The notes: a model not told the origin generated them from the sequence alone. 44,063 bases of DNA from Nitrososphaerota archaeon (GCA_005877305.1 VBPW01000018.1:1-44063), one strand, 5' to 3'; shown: positions 9,807 through 19,009, counted from the first letter of the stretch. Numbers and translations are program-made.

Positions 9807-10867
9807 CGTTTTTTACTGAAATATGTCTCTGCCAAGTCTTTGTAATATTTATTCAATTTTTTGTACAAACGTTTAGGTTTTCTAGGCTTCTCCGTACTTA
9901 GAGCATAAAGGCATAAAATAGGAAATGCAATTGTTGCATCTGCATAAACCATAATGACATCTTCGTGTGCATCCTTTACCTTCCCCCAACTCTTGCCTTC
10001 TTGCAAAGTAGCGCCAGACAGTCCTCCAGTATCTGGTCTTGCATCAGTTATTTGGATGATATAGCTTTGTCCACCATGTCCTAGGCCAAGTATTTGATCT
10101 AAAAGAGGTCCTGTTTGCTGTGCAGTATTTTTTGGAACACCACCACCTATCTCTACTATTCCAGATTTTTTTGAGTTATAGACAATGGCAGCCTGTTCAA
10201 TTATTTCCCTCACAAAATCCAAATTGTAAATTTTATTTGCAAATCTAAGCGGTGCCAAATCAAGTGCAAGTGAAGAGTCTTTGAGTGTCGAGACATAAAC
10301 TGGAACATCATAATCATATGCTGCTACAACAAAACTTTTTTCAGGGTGTTTTGATTTTAGTTTTGAATACTTCCCCATCGCATTACAAAATTCTGCAGTT
10401 GTAAACGGTTTGTTAACCAGTGTGTCATTAAACATTTTCTGTACTATCTTGTCTTCAGCCATCAGTGTTTCTTTGCCCTTGATATACACATCTCGAATTC
10501 TAACAATGTCTTTTTCATATAGAATCATGTCGTCTACTTCAAAGTGTCCTTGTTTTATAGGCAAGTTCCATGCAAAATGGTCTTCATGATATACGTTTGC
10601 ACCTGTAGATATTATCCAGTCCACAAACCCTCGTTCTATGAGAGTTTTGAATAATCCCCCAAATCCTACAGGAGTCATTGCTCCTGAGACAGTAAGACAG
10701 ATCGTTGCATCATCTTCTATCATTTTGCAGTATAGCTTGGCAGCTTCACCTAACTGTCTTGCATTAAAACCAGAACTTGCAAAAATTTCTACAAGATCAT
10801 CTATTCCCATGTTTGGTTTAATTTTAAAATGCGGTATGTCTTTACCATGAAAACTGTGTGGATCCAC
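9803..10867 (-). CDS. Deoxyhypusine synthase-family protein, divergent copy
   Basis: DHS fold motifs and conserved SWGKV lysine near the C-terminus; divergent ITDARPDTGGLSGATLQEGKSWGKV. Confidence 0.85.
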   Translation of the reverse strand: MDPHSFHGKDIPHFKIKPNMGIDDLVEIFASSGFNARQLGEAAKLYCKMIEDDATICLTVSGAMTPVGFGGLFKTLIERGFVDWIISTGANVYHEDHFAWNLPIKQGHFEVDDMILYEKDIVRIRDVYIKGKETLMAEDKIVQKMFNDTLVNKPFTTAEFCNAMGKYSKLKSKHPEKSFVVAAYDYDVPVYVSTLKDSSLALDLAPLRFANKIYNLDFVREIIEQAAIVYNSKKSGIVEIGGGVPKNTAQQTGPLLDQILGLGHGGQSYIIQITDARPDTGGLSGATLQEGKSWGKVKDAHEDVIMVYADATIAFPILCLYALSTEKPRKPKRLYKKLNKYYKDLAETYFSKKR

Positions 10868-11011
10868 GAACGGTTAATCAAGTTTTGGGCTAAATAATAC
10901 TTTGGTCAAAACTTATTTTAGTTAGAAGCCCTTGTAATTTTTACATTAAACGGAACGTTTTGGATCGAAAGTCGACAGTTTGGAGTTTTATGACTAAGGA
11001 GGTGTAACTGA

Positions 11012-11176
11012 GGGTTTAGAAGAAAAAATGACAACTATATTTTACGTGAAGACAATGCTAGTCTGAGATCGTCTTACATTGACAGACTAGACATAGATAG
11101 TTTCACACAGATCATTAGAAACAAAAAGATCAGAGTAGACGTTCAGGTCAAAGAGACCAAACCTCCTTTAATTTAG
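11012..11176 (+). pseudogene. Possible small gene or gene remnant lacking a clear start
   Basis: Open frame ...RKNDNYILREDNASLRSSYIDRLDIDSFTQIIRNKKIRVDVQVKETKPPLI*, no ATG/GTG/TTG upstream in frame; one added A in the A6 run would join it to TEGLEEK upstream. Confidence 0.25.
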
Positions 11177-11199
11177 TGCAGTATTTGATTTGATGTCTC

Positions 11200-11908
11200 A
11201 TGTCAGAAAATTTGGTAAAGCTTGTTGAAGACTTGATAGATTTTGGTTATGGAGACGTTCTAAGACTAGATGCTATTTTAAACGCCCTCAAGCAAGGAAG
11301 ACGACTTTATACTTCCGACCAAAGATATGTGGACCTATTAGTTTCAAAACATCTTTTTCCGCCAAGTGCAGACGCTATAGAGAAACTTAGAGACGAGATA
11401 AAGAATCTAAATGAAAGATTTGATAACGAAATGGCAGGCGGTAAATTCATAGGAATTACCAGATACAAAAGTGAAGGCACCGCACTAATTTTGTCCATGT
11501 TTTTTGGGCTTTTTGGATTCATGGGATTTGGGCATCGTTATGTAGGAAACATGGTGAGAAGCTTGACAATATTATATTCTGGTTGGGTTTTGCTTGGATT
11601 AAACGTATTCAACTTGTATCCCTTAATTGCATCAAGCATATTCCATCAAGAGACATCCCATAGTTTCCCTTTTCTCTTACAACAAATTTTACAAAGTAAT
11701 TTACAATTGAATATTGTTACTTCTATTGTCATAACATCTCTTGTTGAAATTTAATGAATTCGTTGACAGAACAGGCAATGGACTTTATGAGATAACATTT
11801 GAGAAAAAAATAAACTTTGCATTAATTGCACTTGCGCCAGTTATTGCAGGCCTAATAAACTATTTTATGCCATATGCAATTTCATTAAGGCATCTAATGG
11901 GTCAGTAA
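11200..11908 (+). CDS. TM2-domain-like membrane protein, apparently frameshifted near 11749-11756
   Basis: ALILSMFFGLFGFMGFGHRYVGNMVRSL (TM2-like) ends at 11754; frame +2 continues NEFVDRTGNGLYEITFEKKINFALIALAPVIAGLINYFMPYAISLRHLMGQ* to 11908. Confidence 0.55.
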
Positions 11909-11932
11909 ATTAATAAAAAGTCTTTCTAGATT

Positions 11933-12055
11933 TTACACCGTGACTAACTCAATTTGTCTAGGAGAGTGTTTTGCAATATCTTTATGCATGATTGCATGGG
12001 ATTCATGTTTGAAAGTTAAATTACACCTATAACATTTCCATGCTGTCATACTCAT
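11933..12055 (-). CDS. 40-aa zinc-finger microprotein, not in the ORF track
   Basis: ATG...TAA ORF MSMTAWKCYRCNLTFKHESHAIMHKDIAKHSPRQIELVTV*; CxxC plus spaced His residues. Confidence 0.6.
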   Translation of the reverse strand: MSMTAWKCYRCNLTFKHESHAIMHKDIAKHSPRQIELVTV

Positions 12056-12229
12056 GATAACATAGAACTAGTTTTTTGTATATAAAATCCGCGTAGCTTT
12101 CGTCCTTTTCATCCTGTTGTGTCAAGCCAGATGCATTAGAAAAATAATTTATCTATCTCATCTTTTTTTATATACAGGTTAAAAAATATCCAGAGGGTAT
12201 TTTAAGGCCAATAGAGCTCTCGAGATAAA

Positions 12230-14002
12230 ATGACTTTATTTAAACAAGGATGCTGGAATTTATCAGAGCTCGTAACCGATCCAAAAGGTACTGCGTTTAG
12301 AAAACAGCTCAAAGAGATTGAAGCCAAAGTAAGAAATTTTGAAAAGATGAAAAAAAATCTTAAACCAAACATTTCTATCCAAAAGTTTACTCATCTTCTT
12401 CACGGCTTAGAAGAAATATCTGAAAAGTTTAATGTAGTTAGCGGATATGCGTCTTTAGAATATTCTGCAGATACCCAGTCAGATGAGGCCACAACTTTAC
12501 TATCTAGAATGACAAAGCTTGGGTCCCAGATTGAAAATCGTACCTTGTTTTTTGATCAATGGTGGAAAAAACAAATAGACCAAAAAAATGCAGACAGGCT
12601 GATAAAATCATCAGGCGAATTGGCAGAGTTTTTAAGATTCAAAAGACTCTTGGCCAAATATTCACTTTCTGAATCTGAAGAAAAAATAATAAACACTCTA
12701 GATGTTACAGGCAGTACAGCACTAGTCAAACTCTACGATAAAATCACAAATGCATTCCAGTTTGTGGTAAAAATTGATGGAAAAATGAAAAAATACAACA
12801 GAGAAGAACTTAGTTTACTTGTTAGAAACCCTAAATCAAAAACAAGAGAGATTGCGTACAAGGCTCTTTTATCACAATATGATAAACAAAAAGGAGTTCT
12901 TGGCGAGATATATCAAAACCTAGTACAAAACTGGAAAGATGAGAGCATCGAGATAAGAGGATATTTTTCGCCAATATCAGTCAGAAATATTGCTAATGAC
13001 ATAGATGACAAGCCGGTTGGCGCACTTCTTTCTGTTTGTAAGAATAATGCATGGGTATTTCAAAAATTCTTTTTACAAAAGACAAAAATGCTTGGAATGA
13101 AAAAACTTCGACGCTACGACATCTATGCTCCATCATTGAAAGTAAAACAAAGGTCTTACAAGTATGATCAGCCAGTTAAGATGGTATTACAGACACTAAA
13201 TGGTTTTAGCCCAACATTATCAGAATTTGCAAAAAAAGTTTTCATACAAAACCATGTTGATTCCTCTATCAGACATGGAAAAAGAAGTGGGGCATTTTGT
13301 AGTACCATATCACCAAAGATAACACCGTATGTTATGGTAAATTTCAAAGGAAAATCAACTGATGTATTTACACTAGCTCATGAATTGGGTCATGCGATAC
13401 ATAGTATTGCGGCATCAGACAAATCAATTTTTGTAACAGAAGCTCCATTACCTCTAGCCGAAACTGCATCAACATTTTCTGAGATGTTATTGTTTGACGA
13501 GATTCTAAGCAAAGTTACCGATGAAGAAAAAAAATCAATACTAGTGGAACATATTGATGATCTTTATTCAACCATATCACGACAAGCCTTTTTTACATTA
13601 TTTGAAATCTCCGCACATAAAAAAATTGGAGATGGTGCAACTGTAGAAGACATCTCAAAGGAATACATGAAAACTCTCAAGGATCAGTTTGCAGATTCAA
13701 TTAACATCACAGAAAATTTTGGTGTAGAATGGAGTTGCATTCCACATTTTTATCATTCACCATTTTACTGTTATTCCTATTCATTTGGAAATCTACTTGC
13801 CTTGTCTTTTTTCCAGAGATACAAAAAAGAAGGAAAATCCTTTGCTCCTACTTACATCAAAATTCTTTCTGCGGGTGGATCTGAGAAACCAGAAACCCTA
13901 CTAAAAGAACATGGAATTGACATTTCCTCACAAAAATTCTGGCAGGATGGTTTTGAATACATCAAAAATCAGGTAAACACGCTGGTAAAACTAGATAATT
14001 AA
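12230..14002 (+). CDS. pepF: M3-family oligoendopeptidase F-like metallopeptidase
   Basis: HELGHAIHSIA zinc motif, PLPLAETASTFSEMLL, M3 family architecture. Confidence 0.92.
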   Translation: MTLFKQGCWNLSELVTDPKGTAFRKQLKEIEAKVRNFEKMKKNLKPNISIQKFTHLLHGLEEISEKFNVVSGYASLEYSADTQSDEATTLLSRMTKLGSQIENRTLFFDQWWKKQIDQKNADRLIKSSGELAEFLRFKRLLAKYSLSESEEKIINTLDVTGSTALVKLYDKITNAFQFVVKIDGKMKKYNREELSLLVRNPKSKTREIAYKALLSQYDKQKGVLGEIYQNLVQNWKDESIEIRGYFSPISVRNIANDIDDKPVGALLSVCKNNAWVFQKFFLQKTKMLGMKKLRRYDIYAPSLKVKQRSYKYDQPVKMVLQTLNGFSPTLSEFAKKVFIQNHVDSSIRHGKRSGAFCSTISPKITPYVMVNFKGKSTDVFTLAHELGHAIHSIAASDKSIFVTEAPLPLAETASTFSEMLLFDEILSKVTDEEKKSILVEHIDDLYSTISRQAFFTLFEISAHKKIGDGATVEDISKEYMKTLKDQFADSINITENFGVEWSCIPHFYHSPFYCYSYSFGNLLALSFFQRYKKEGKSFAPTYIKILSAGGSEKPETLLKEHGIDISSQKFWQDGFEYIKNQVNTLVKLDN

Positions 14003-14004
14003 TC

Positions 14005-14036
14005 GCCTAGTAGCCAAGCGCCCTCAGCTACTAGGC
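14005..14036. repeat. Perfect 10-bp inverted repeat (GCCTAGTAGC / GCTACTAGGC) with 12-nt loop
   Basis: Read directly: 14005-14014 and 14027-14036. Confidence 0.85.
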
Positions 14037-14059
14037 ATGTTCCCCTACGGTTTGAACCG

Positions 14060-14311
14060 ATGTCAACGAGATTCAATACAAATTACAATTTAAACCATTG
14101 GAATCCAGATCGAATAACTAAAACTATTTTATTTTATTTCACTAACAAAGGCCAAGTGAAATATCCAAGGTGCTGTAACAAAGATCCAGTGTATTTGATT
14201 ACTTATGACTGTGGGCCTGACCCAAATGAAACCATTCTTGTATGCAAGGATCATTACATGGAAGAAGCTTTTCAACGGTTTGCTATCAAAATTGAAAAAT
14301 TACAAGAGTAG
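14060..14311 (+). CDS. Small Cys-rich protein with CKxHY motif
   Basis: YPRCCNKDPVYLITYDCGPDPNETILVCKDHYMEE. Confidence 0.65.
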   Translation: MSTRFNTNYNLNHWNPDRITKTILFYFTNKGQVKYPRCCNKDPVYLITYDCGPDPNETILVCKDHYMEEAFQRFAIKIEKLQE

Positions 14312-14334
14312 ACTTAATAATTAGACTCAAAAAT

Positions 14335-15420
14335 GTGCAATCAATGAAATGTATAATTATTTTTTCTCTTATTTTTTCAATTTTAGTCTTTAATGTTTTT
14401 AGTGCATATGCCCAGCAACCCCAACTTGCCTCATATCGTGAGATTGCTCAAATATTCATAGATGAGAAAATCCAAAATCAAACTACTGCGTTCATTACTC
14501 TTTCAACAACTAGTCCTTTAGAAATGCGTGTACCTGAACAACTCGATCAAAAAATTCACAACAATGGAAACATAACATCAGTAACAGTAACTAATGCAGA
14601 TACATGTGTCCTAGGAATTAAAAACCAGGCTTGTGTTTTGGTTAATCTTTCTGAGCCGTCTCTTATAGGATCCTATGACATCAGAAAAATTCAATCAGAT
14701 GCTAGCGCGGAAGGAGATACTTTGATTGGAGACATAAACAAAGCATTTGGCTTAAGTGCTGAATTTAATTCGGTATACGTAAACACCAAAGGTGAATTAA
14801 GCGGTGCATTAGGTACTTCCGGTGCTGTTTCAGGAAACAGAACCATTTCAGTCGTTTATACAATGTCAAAATCGGATTCAAAATATCTTTATGATGGTTT
14901 AACTACAATATTACTTCCAAATCAAGTAAGAAATAGCGGTGGATTTGTAGATGCTGCAAAAAAAATGGCTAGTTACTCAAATTCAATAGTTACATTTGTG
15001 GATAAACTTGATAGATCAAGTTACTTTAATGCTGGATTTTTCCCGTTAAATTCAATCCTTCAAGTCACATTATTGTCAAATCAACCACTAGCAATTACTA
15101 ACCATGGTGGAGATCTTGTCCCAACCGTAGAAAAAAACGGACAGAACCTTCCAGCTGATCTTACAAAAGCAGGATGGTTATTTGACCCAAGTTCTGGTAA
15201 CCATATAACAGCAGTTTATCTTTTTGGAACAACTTTCTCAGCTAGTAAAAATGACCTGACGTTAACAATAGGGAATACAAAGGCGGGAGTTAAAAACCCA
15301 ATCCAGCTCGCAACACCGACGCCACCTAAACCTGCAATCACAGACTATACATCGTACGTATTAGTTGGTATTGTTGCAGCTGCAGGAATTGCAATATACA
15401 TATTTCTTAGAAAGAGATAG
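14335..15420 (+). CDS. Secreted/C-terminally membrane-anchored protein of unknown function
   Basis: Signal-like N-terminus (CIIIFSLIFSILVFNVFSAYAQ) and C-terminal TM + RKR. Confidence 0.75.
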   Translation: MQSMKCIIIFSLIFSILVFNVFSAYAQQPQLASYREIAQIFIDEKIQNQTTAFITLSTTSPLEMRVPEQLDQKIHNNGNITSVTVTNADTCVLGIKNQACVLVNLSEPSLIGSYDIRKIQSDASAEGDTLIGDINKAFGLSAEFNSVYVNTKGELSGALGTSGAVSGNRTISVVYTMSKSDSKYLYDGLTTILLPNQVRNSGGFVDAAKKMASYSNSIVTFVDKLDRSSYFNAGFFPLNSILQVTLLSNQPLAITNHGGDLVPTVEKNGQNLPADLTKAGWLFDPSSGNHITAVYLFGTTFSASKNDLTLTIGNTKAGVKNPIQLATPTPPKPAITDYTSYVLVGIVAAAGIAIYIFLRKR

Positions 15421-15423
15421 TTA

Positions 15424-15975
15424 CTATAAAATTAAAACGGCTGCTGCAAAAACAGTTGTCCAGTGTCCTTTTGGATCTCCAACGGCACTCTGTGTAATGT
15501 TCCTTGTTTTGTAAATTTCTCCGGATATTTTCCATTGTTTCCTTTTTTCGTCCCAGCTCTTATCTATATCAAATTTTATTCCAAGCGAGGACGCAAGCAT
15601 TTGGGCAGCAATATCCTCAGCATAATCTCCAGCTTCTTTTTCTGTTTCACCAAATGAATGATATTCTGAAAGATATCCATATTTGGTTTTGTCAGCTGGT
15701 TCGGCAATGCCAACAGAAGCTGCCATTAGTCTATGTGGCTCGTTACTTTGTTGTCTAGCATAAATTACAAATTGAACGCCTCCTGGGCGTATCAATTTCA
15801 ATCCCTCAGCACGAGAGATTAGCTTTGCAGCAGGTGGAAAAATGCTAGATATCAAAACCAGGTTTGTACCGGCAATACCAGCATCTCGCAGCGAGTATTC
15901 AAAACTTGTAAGCTGATCCTGGTGAACTCCTTTACCTCTGGTAAGGAATAATTTTTTTGCGACTAGGTCTAACAC
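15424..15975 (-). CDS. pdaD: Pyruvoyl-dependent arginine decarboxylase
   Basis: LVLISSIFPPAAKLI (Ser-Ser processing site), PGGVQFVIYAR, EPHRLMAASVGIA, GYLSEYH. Confidence 0.9.
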   Translation of the reverse strand: MLDLVAKKLFLTRGKGVHQDQLTSFEYSLRDAGIAGTNLVLISSIFPPAAKLISRAEGLKLIRPGGVQFVIYARQQSNEPHRLMAASVGIAEPADKTKYGYLSEYHSFGETEKEAGDYAEDIAAQMLASSLGIKFDIDKSWDEKRKQWKISGEIYKTRNITQSAVGDPKGHWTTVFAAAVLIL

Positions 15976-16031
15976 GACTCAATTCTATTTAACTGATCTT
16001 TAAATATTTATGGAATTACATGCTTGAAAAA

Positions 16032-16493
16032 TTATTTTAAAGATTTTAGAGCTTCGATAATCTCTTTACCATGAGTTTCAACATCGATATCTCGAAAAAT
16101 TTTTGCAATTTTCCTTTCTTTATTAATAATAAAGGTAGAACGTTTAGCCAAACCAGCAATATTAAGGCCAGCATAAGCTTTACAGGCTTCTTTTTTTGGG
16201 TCACTCAGATGCAAATATGGAATTTTATATTCTTCAACGAATTTCTTTTGATCCTCAACAGTATCTACTGATATGGCAAACAAAACAGCATCCAAGGCAA
16301 TAATTTCTGGATACGCCAAAACTATCGTTTTAGCCATTTTGAAGACTTTTTTTGAAGGGCATGCAAATAAATGGTTTTTAGGATAAAAACATAAAATCAC
16401 ATTTTTGTCTCTATAATAGCTGAGTTTAACTACACTACCATCATTAGCCTGCAGTTCAAAGTCAGGTGCTACATCTCCTTGCACAAATATCAT
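16032..16493 (-). CDS. Peroxiredoxin (Bcp/AhpC-TSA family), start near MIFVQGDVAPDF; ORF extends to 16538
   Basis: GDVAPDFELQANDGSVVKLSYYRDKNVILCFYPKNHLFACPSKK; STFIINKERKIAKIF. Confidence 0.8.
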   Translation of the reverse strand: MIFVQGDVAPDFELQANDGSVVKLSYYRDKNVILCFYPKNHLFACPSKKVFKMAKTIVLAYPEIIALDAVLFAISVDTVEDQKKFVEEYKIPYLHLSDPKKEACKAYAGLNIAGLAKRSTFIINKERKIAKIFRDIDVETHGKEIIEALKSLK

Positions 16494-16572
16494 TTTCACA
16501 TCTTGTTTAATACCATTTTGCAATATAACATAGCACAAACAAAAATTAAGACATGTGTTTTAGAGATCTAAT

Positions 16573-17616
16573 ATGAAAGCAGTATACGTAAGAGGTCCTG
16601 CTGATGTTGAAATTAGAACTATAGAAAAACCAACTGTAGGAAGAGGAGAGATATCAGTTAAGATGCATGCATGTGGCGTGTGCGGGTCAGATTTGGAAAA
16701 AATCTATGGTCAGTATAGCCAGCCTTCTATGCGGCTTGGCCATGAGCCATCTGGCACTATATCACAAGTAGGAGAAAATGTCAAAGATTTCAAGAAAGGT
16801 AATAGAGTATTTGTTCATCACCACGTCCCATGTTATTCTTGCCATTTTTGTTTACATGGAAATGAGACCATGTGTCAAAAATATTCTGAAACAAATCTTT
16901 CTCCATGTGGTCTTGCTGAAGAATTTGTTGTACCGGAATGGCACGTATCGCATGGAGGAGTCATAAAAATACCTGATACAATGAGCTTTGATGAGGCAGC
17001 GATGATTGAACCACTTGCATGTTGTGTCAGGGCATGGAATAAAATCAAGATAAAAAAGGGCGATTCAGCTGCAATTTTTGGTGCTGGACCTACTGGCATG
17101 ATGCATGTAATGCTAAGCAAAGTTTACGGATTGAATGAAATTTTTTGTTTTGATGTGAATGATTTTAGATTGAGTTTTGCTAAAAAATTTCAGATAACGG
17201 AATCTATAAAATCAACGGATTCAATGGCACATGAAAAAATTCTTGCAAAAACTCAAAATCGAGGAATAGATATAGCAATTGTCGCTACAGGAAACCTCAG
17301 TGCCATAACTCAAGCTATTGAATTCGTAAGGAAAGGTGGAACAGTTGTTTTGTTTGGTGTTCCATCCAAAGATGCCAAGATGCAACTTGATGTAAGCATG
17401 GTCTATTCAAAAGAAATAACAATTGTTCCAAGCTATGCAGCGTCAGAGATTGATACCATGGTAGCGTTCAAATTAATTCAAGAAAACAAAGTTGAGGTGA
17501 AAAAGCTGATAACACATAGGTTTGATCTGACGGAGTCAAAAAAGGCGTTAGAATACGCACATCAAGGAAATGATGCTATGAAAATAATCATTACAAATTC
17601 AGAAACGCTTAACTAA
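16573..17616 (+). CDS. Zinc-dependent medium-chain alcohol/polyol dehydrogenase
   Basis: GHEPSGTISQVGENVKDFKKGNRVFVHHHVPCYSCHFCLHGNETMC; GAGPTGMMHV Rossmann motif. Confidence 0.9.
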   Translation: MKAVYVRGPADVEIRTIEKPTVGRGEISVKMHACGVCGSDLEKIYGQYSQPSMRLGHEPSGTISQVGENVKDFKKGNRVFVHHHVPCYSCHFCLHGNETMCQKYSETNLSPCGLAEEFVVPEWHVSHGGVIKIPDTMSFDEAAMIEPLACCVRAWNKIKIKKGDSAAIFGAGPTGMMHVMLSKVYGLNEIFCFDVNDFRLSFAKKFQITESIKSTDSMAHEKILAKTQNRGIDIAIVATGNLSAITQAIEFVRKGGTVVLFGVPSKDAKMQLDVSMVYSKEITIVPSYAASEIDTMVAFKLIQENKVEVKKLITHRFDLTESKKALEYAHQGNDAMKIIITNSETLN

Positions 17617-17639
17617 GGCTTATTTTGGAACTTTAAGAC

Positions 17640-18521
17640 ATGGATTGGGGATTAAAAAATAGACTTGCACGCATAATCAAACCGCATAGTGATCGTGGAG
17701 TTATGTTAGCAGTAGATCATGGTTATTTCTTAGGCCCAACAGAACGTCTAGAAGTACCACGAAAGACAATCCAACCGCTATTACCTTATGCAGATTCTCT
17801 AATGTTAACACGTGGTGTTTTAAGAACGTCGGTTGATGAAAGATACCCTATTCCTGTAGTCCTCAGAGTATCAGGAGGTGCGAGTATCATTGGAAAAGAT
17901 CTCTCAAATGAAAAAATAACCACGTCAGTAAAAGAAGCAATTAGACTCAACGCAACTGCACTTGCACTCTCAATCTTTGTTGGCGCACCATATGAACACG
18001 ATTCACTTGTAAATCTAGGAAAACTTGTAGATGAAGGTGAAGAATACGGCATACCAGTCCTTGCAGTAACAGCAGTTGGAAAAGAGCTTGAAAAGCGCGA
18101 TGCAAGATATCTTGCACTTTCCTGTAGAATTGCAGCTGAATTTGGCGCCCACCTTGTCAAGACATATTATTGCGAAAACTTTGAAAAAATTGTGAATAGT
18201 TGTCCTGTACCTGTAATAATAGCGGGCGGACCAAAGTTATCTACCGAGCTTGATGCATTACAATTAACTTATGATGCACTACAGGCAGGTGCAGCCGGAG
18301 TAGATATGGGAAGAAACATCTGGCAGTCAGATTATCCGGTGCCAATGATAAAAGCAGTCCGTGCCCTTGTACATCAACGTGTTACGGTCAAAGAAGCACA
18401 TGAAATATTTACCAAAAATAAAGAAATTGAAAAAACCCCAAAACCTACACCCATAACAAATCCTAGCTACCCAATAAAAGCCAAAACTAAATCGACAAAA
18501 TCAAAAAAGACAGCAAAATAA
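17640..18521 (+). CDS. Class I aldolase, DhnA/LsrF-like family, with Lys-rich C-terminal tail
   Basis: MLAVDHGYFLGPTERLE; HLVKTYYCENFEKIV Schiff-base lysine region; VIIAGGPK; GAAGVDMGRNIWQ. Confidence 0.85.
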   Translation: MDWGLKNRLARIIKPHSDRGVMLAVDHGYFLGPTERLEVPRKTIQPLLPYADSLMLTRGVLRTSVDERYPIPVVLRVSGGASIIGKDLSNEKITTSVKEAIRLNATALALSIFVGAPYEHDSLVNLGKLVDEGEEYGIPVLAVTAVGKELEKRDARYLALSCRIAAEFGAHLVKTYYCENFEKIVNSCPVPVIIAGGPKLSTELDALQLTYDALQAGAAGVDMGRNIWQSDYPVPMIKAVRALVHQRVTVKEAHEIFTKNKEIEKTPKPTPITNPSYPIKAKTKSTKSKKTAK

Positions 18522-18523
18522 CC

Positions 18524-19009
18524 TTATTCTGAAATCTTGGAAAGATGAACGTGTACTATTTTCCATTTAGTAGATTTTATCATGACAAATGTTGCCCTGC
18601 TTAACATAGAAAGGTGTTGTCCTCGGAAACTATAGTTATCAACGATCATTCCTGTCTGCTTTAATTGAAATGTGACGACAGCACTGTTTTCAAAAAGATC
18701 TATTTTTGGATTTATTATTTTATATTCATAATCAGATATGCTAACAAACCTTAATTCTTGTAGTGCAACTGTCGTTGCATAATCTTTGAGATCAAATGGT
18801 GGTATGTCACTGTAACTTGAAAATCTTGTATCGTCAAGTTGTATTGCGGCAAGCGGGGCTAGGTTTTTTGTTTTTCCAGTATCAAAAAAAATCTTAATTA
18901 TTTCTAGTATTTCTTCTCTGTCAGACAAAATCAATCTTGCTTGAGGAACAACTCGTTTAAGTTTTTGGAAAACCATGCTAAAATCGTTATTGTTTATCAC
19001 ACGAGACAT
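18524..19009 (-). CDS. SnoaL/NTF2-like fold protein
   Basis: C-terminal strand pattern YEYKIINPKIDLFENSAVVTFQLK...STKWKIVHVHLSKI. Confidence 0.55.
   Translation of the reverse strand: MSRVINNNDFSMVFQKLKRVVPQARLILSDREEILEIIKIFFDTGKTKNLAPLAAIQLDDTRFSSYSDIPPFDLKDYATTVALQELRFVSISDYEYKIINPKIDLFENSAVVTFQLKQTGMIVDNYSFRGQHLSMLSRATFVMIKSTKWKIVHVHLSKISE

Noticed and set aside
14001-14060. tRNA-like words (TAGCCAAGC, GGTTTGAACC)
   Set aside because: No complete cloverleaf or acceptor stem could be drawn on either strand; retained only as a hairpin observation.
17640-18521. Assignment as the alternative-shikimate ADH synthase
   Set aside because: The aldolase family is clear but the subfamily cannot be decided, and no dehydroquinate synthase II partner is nearby.
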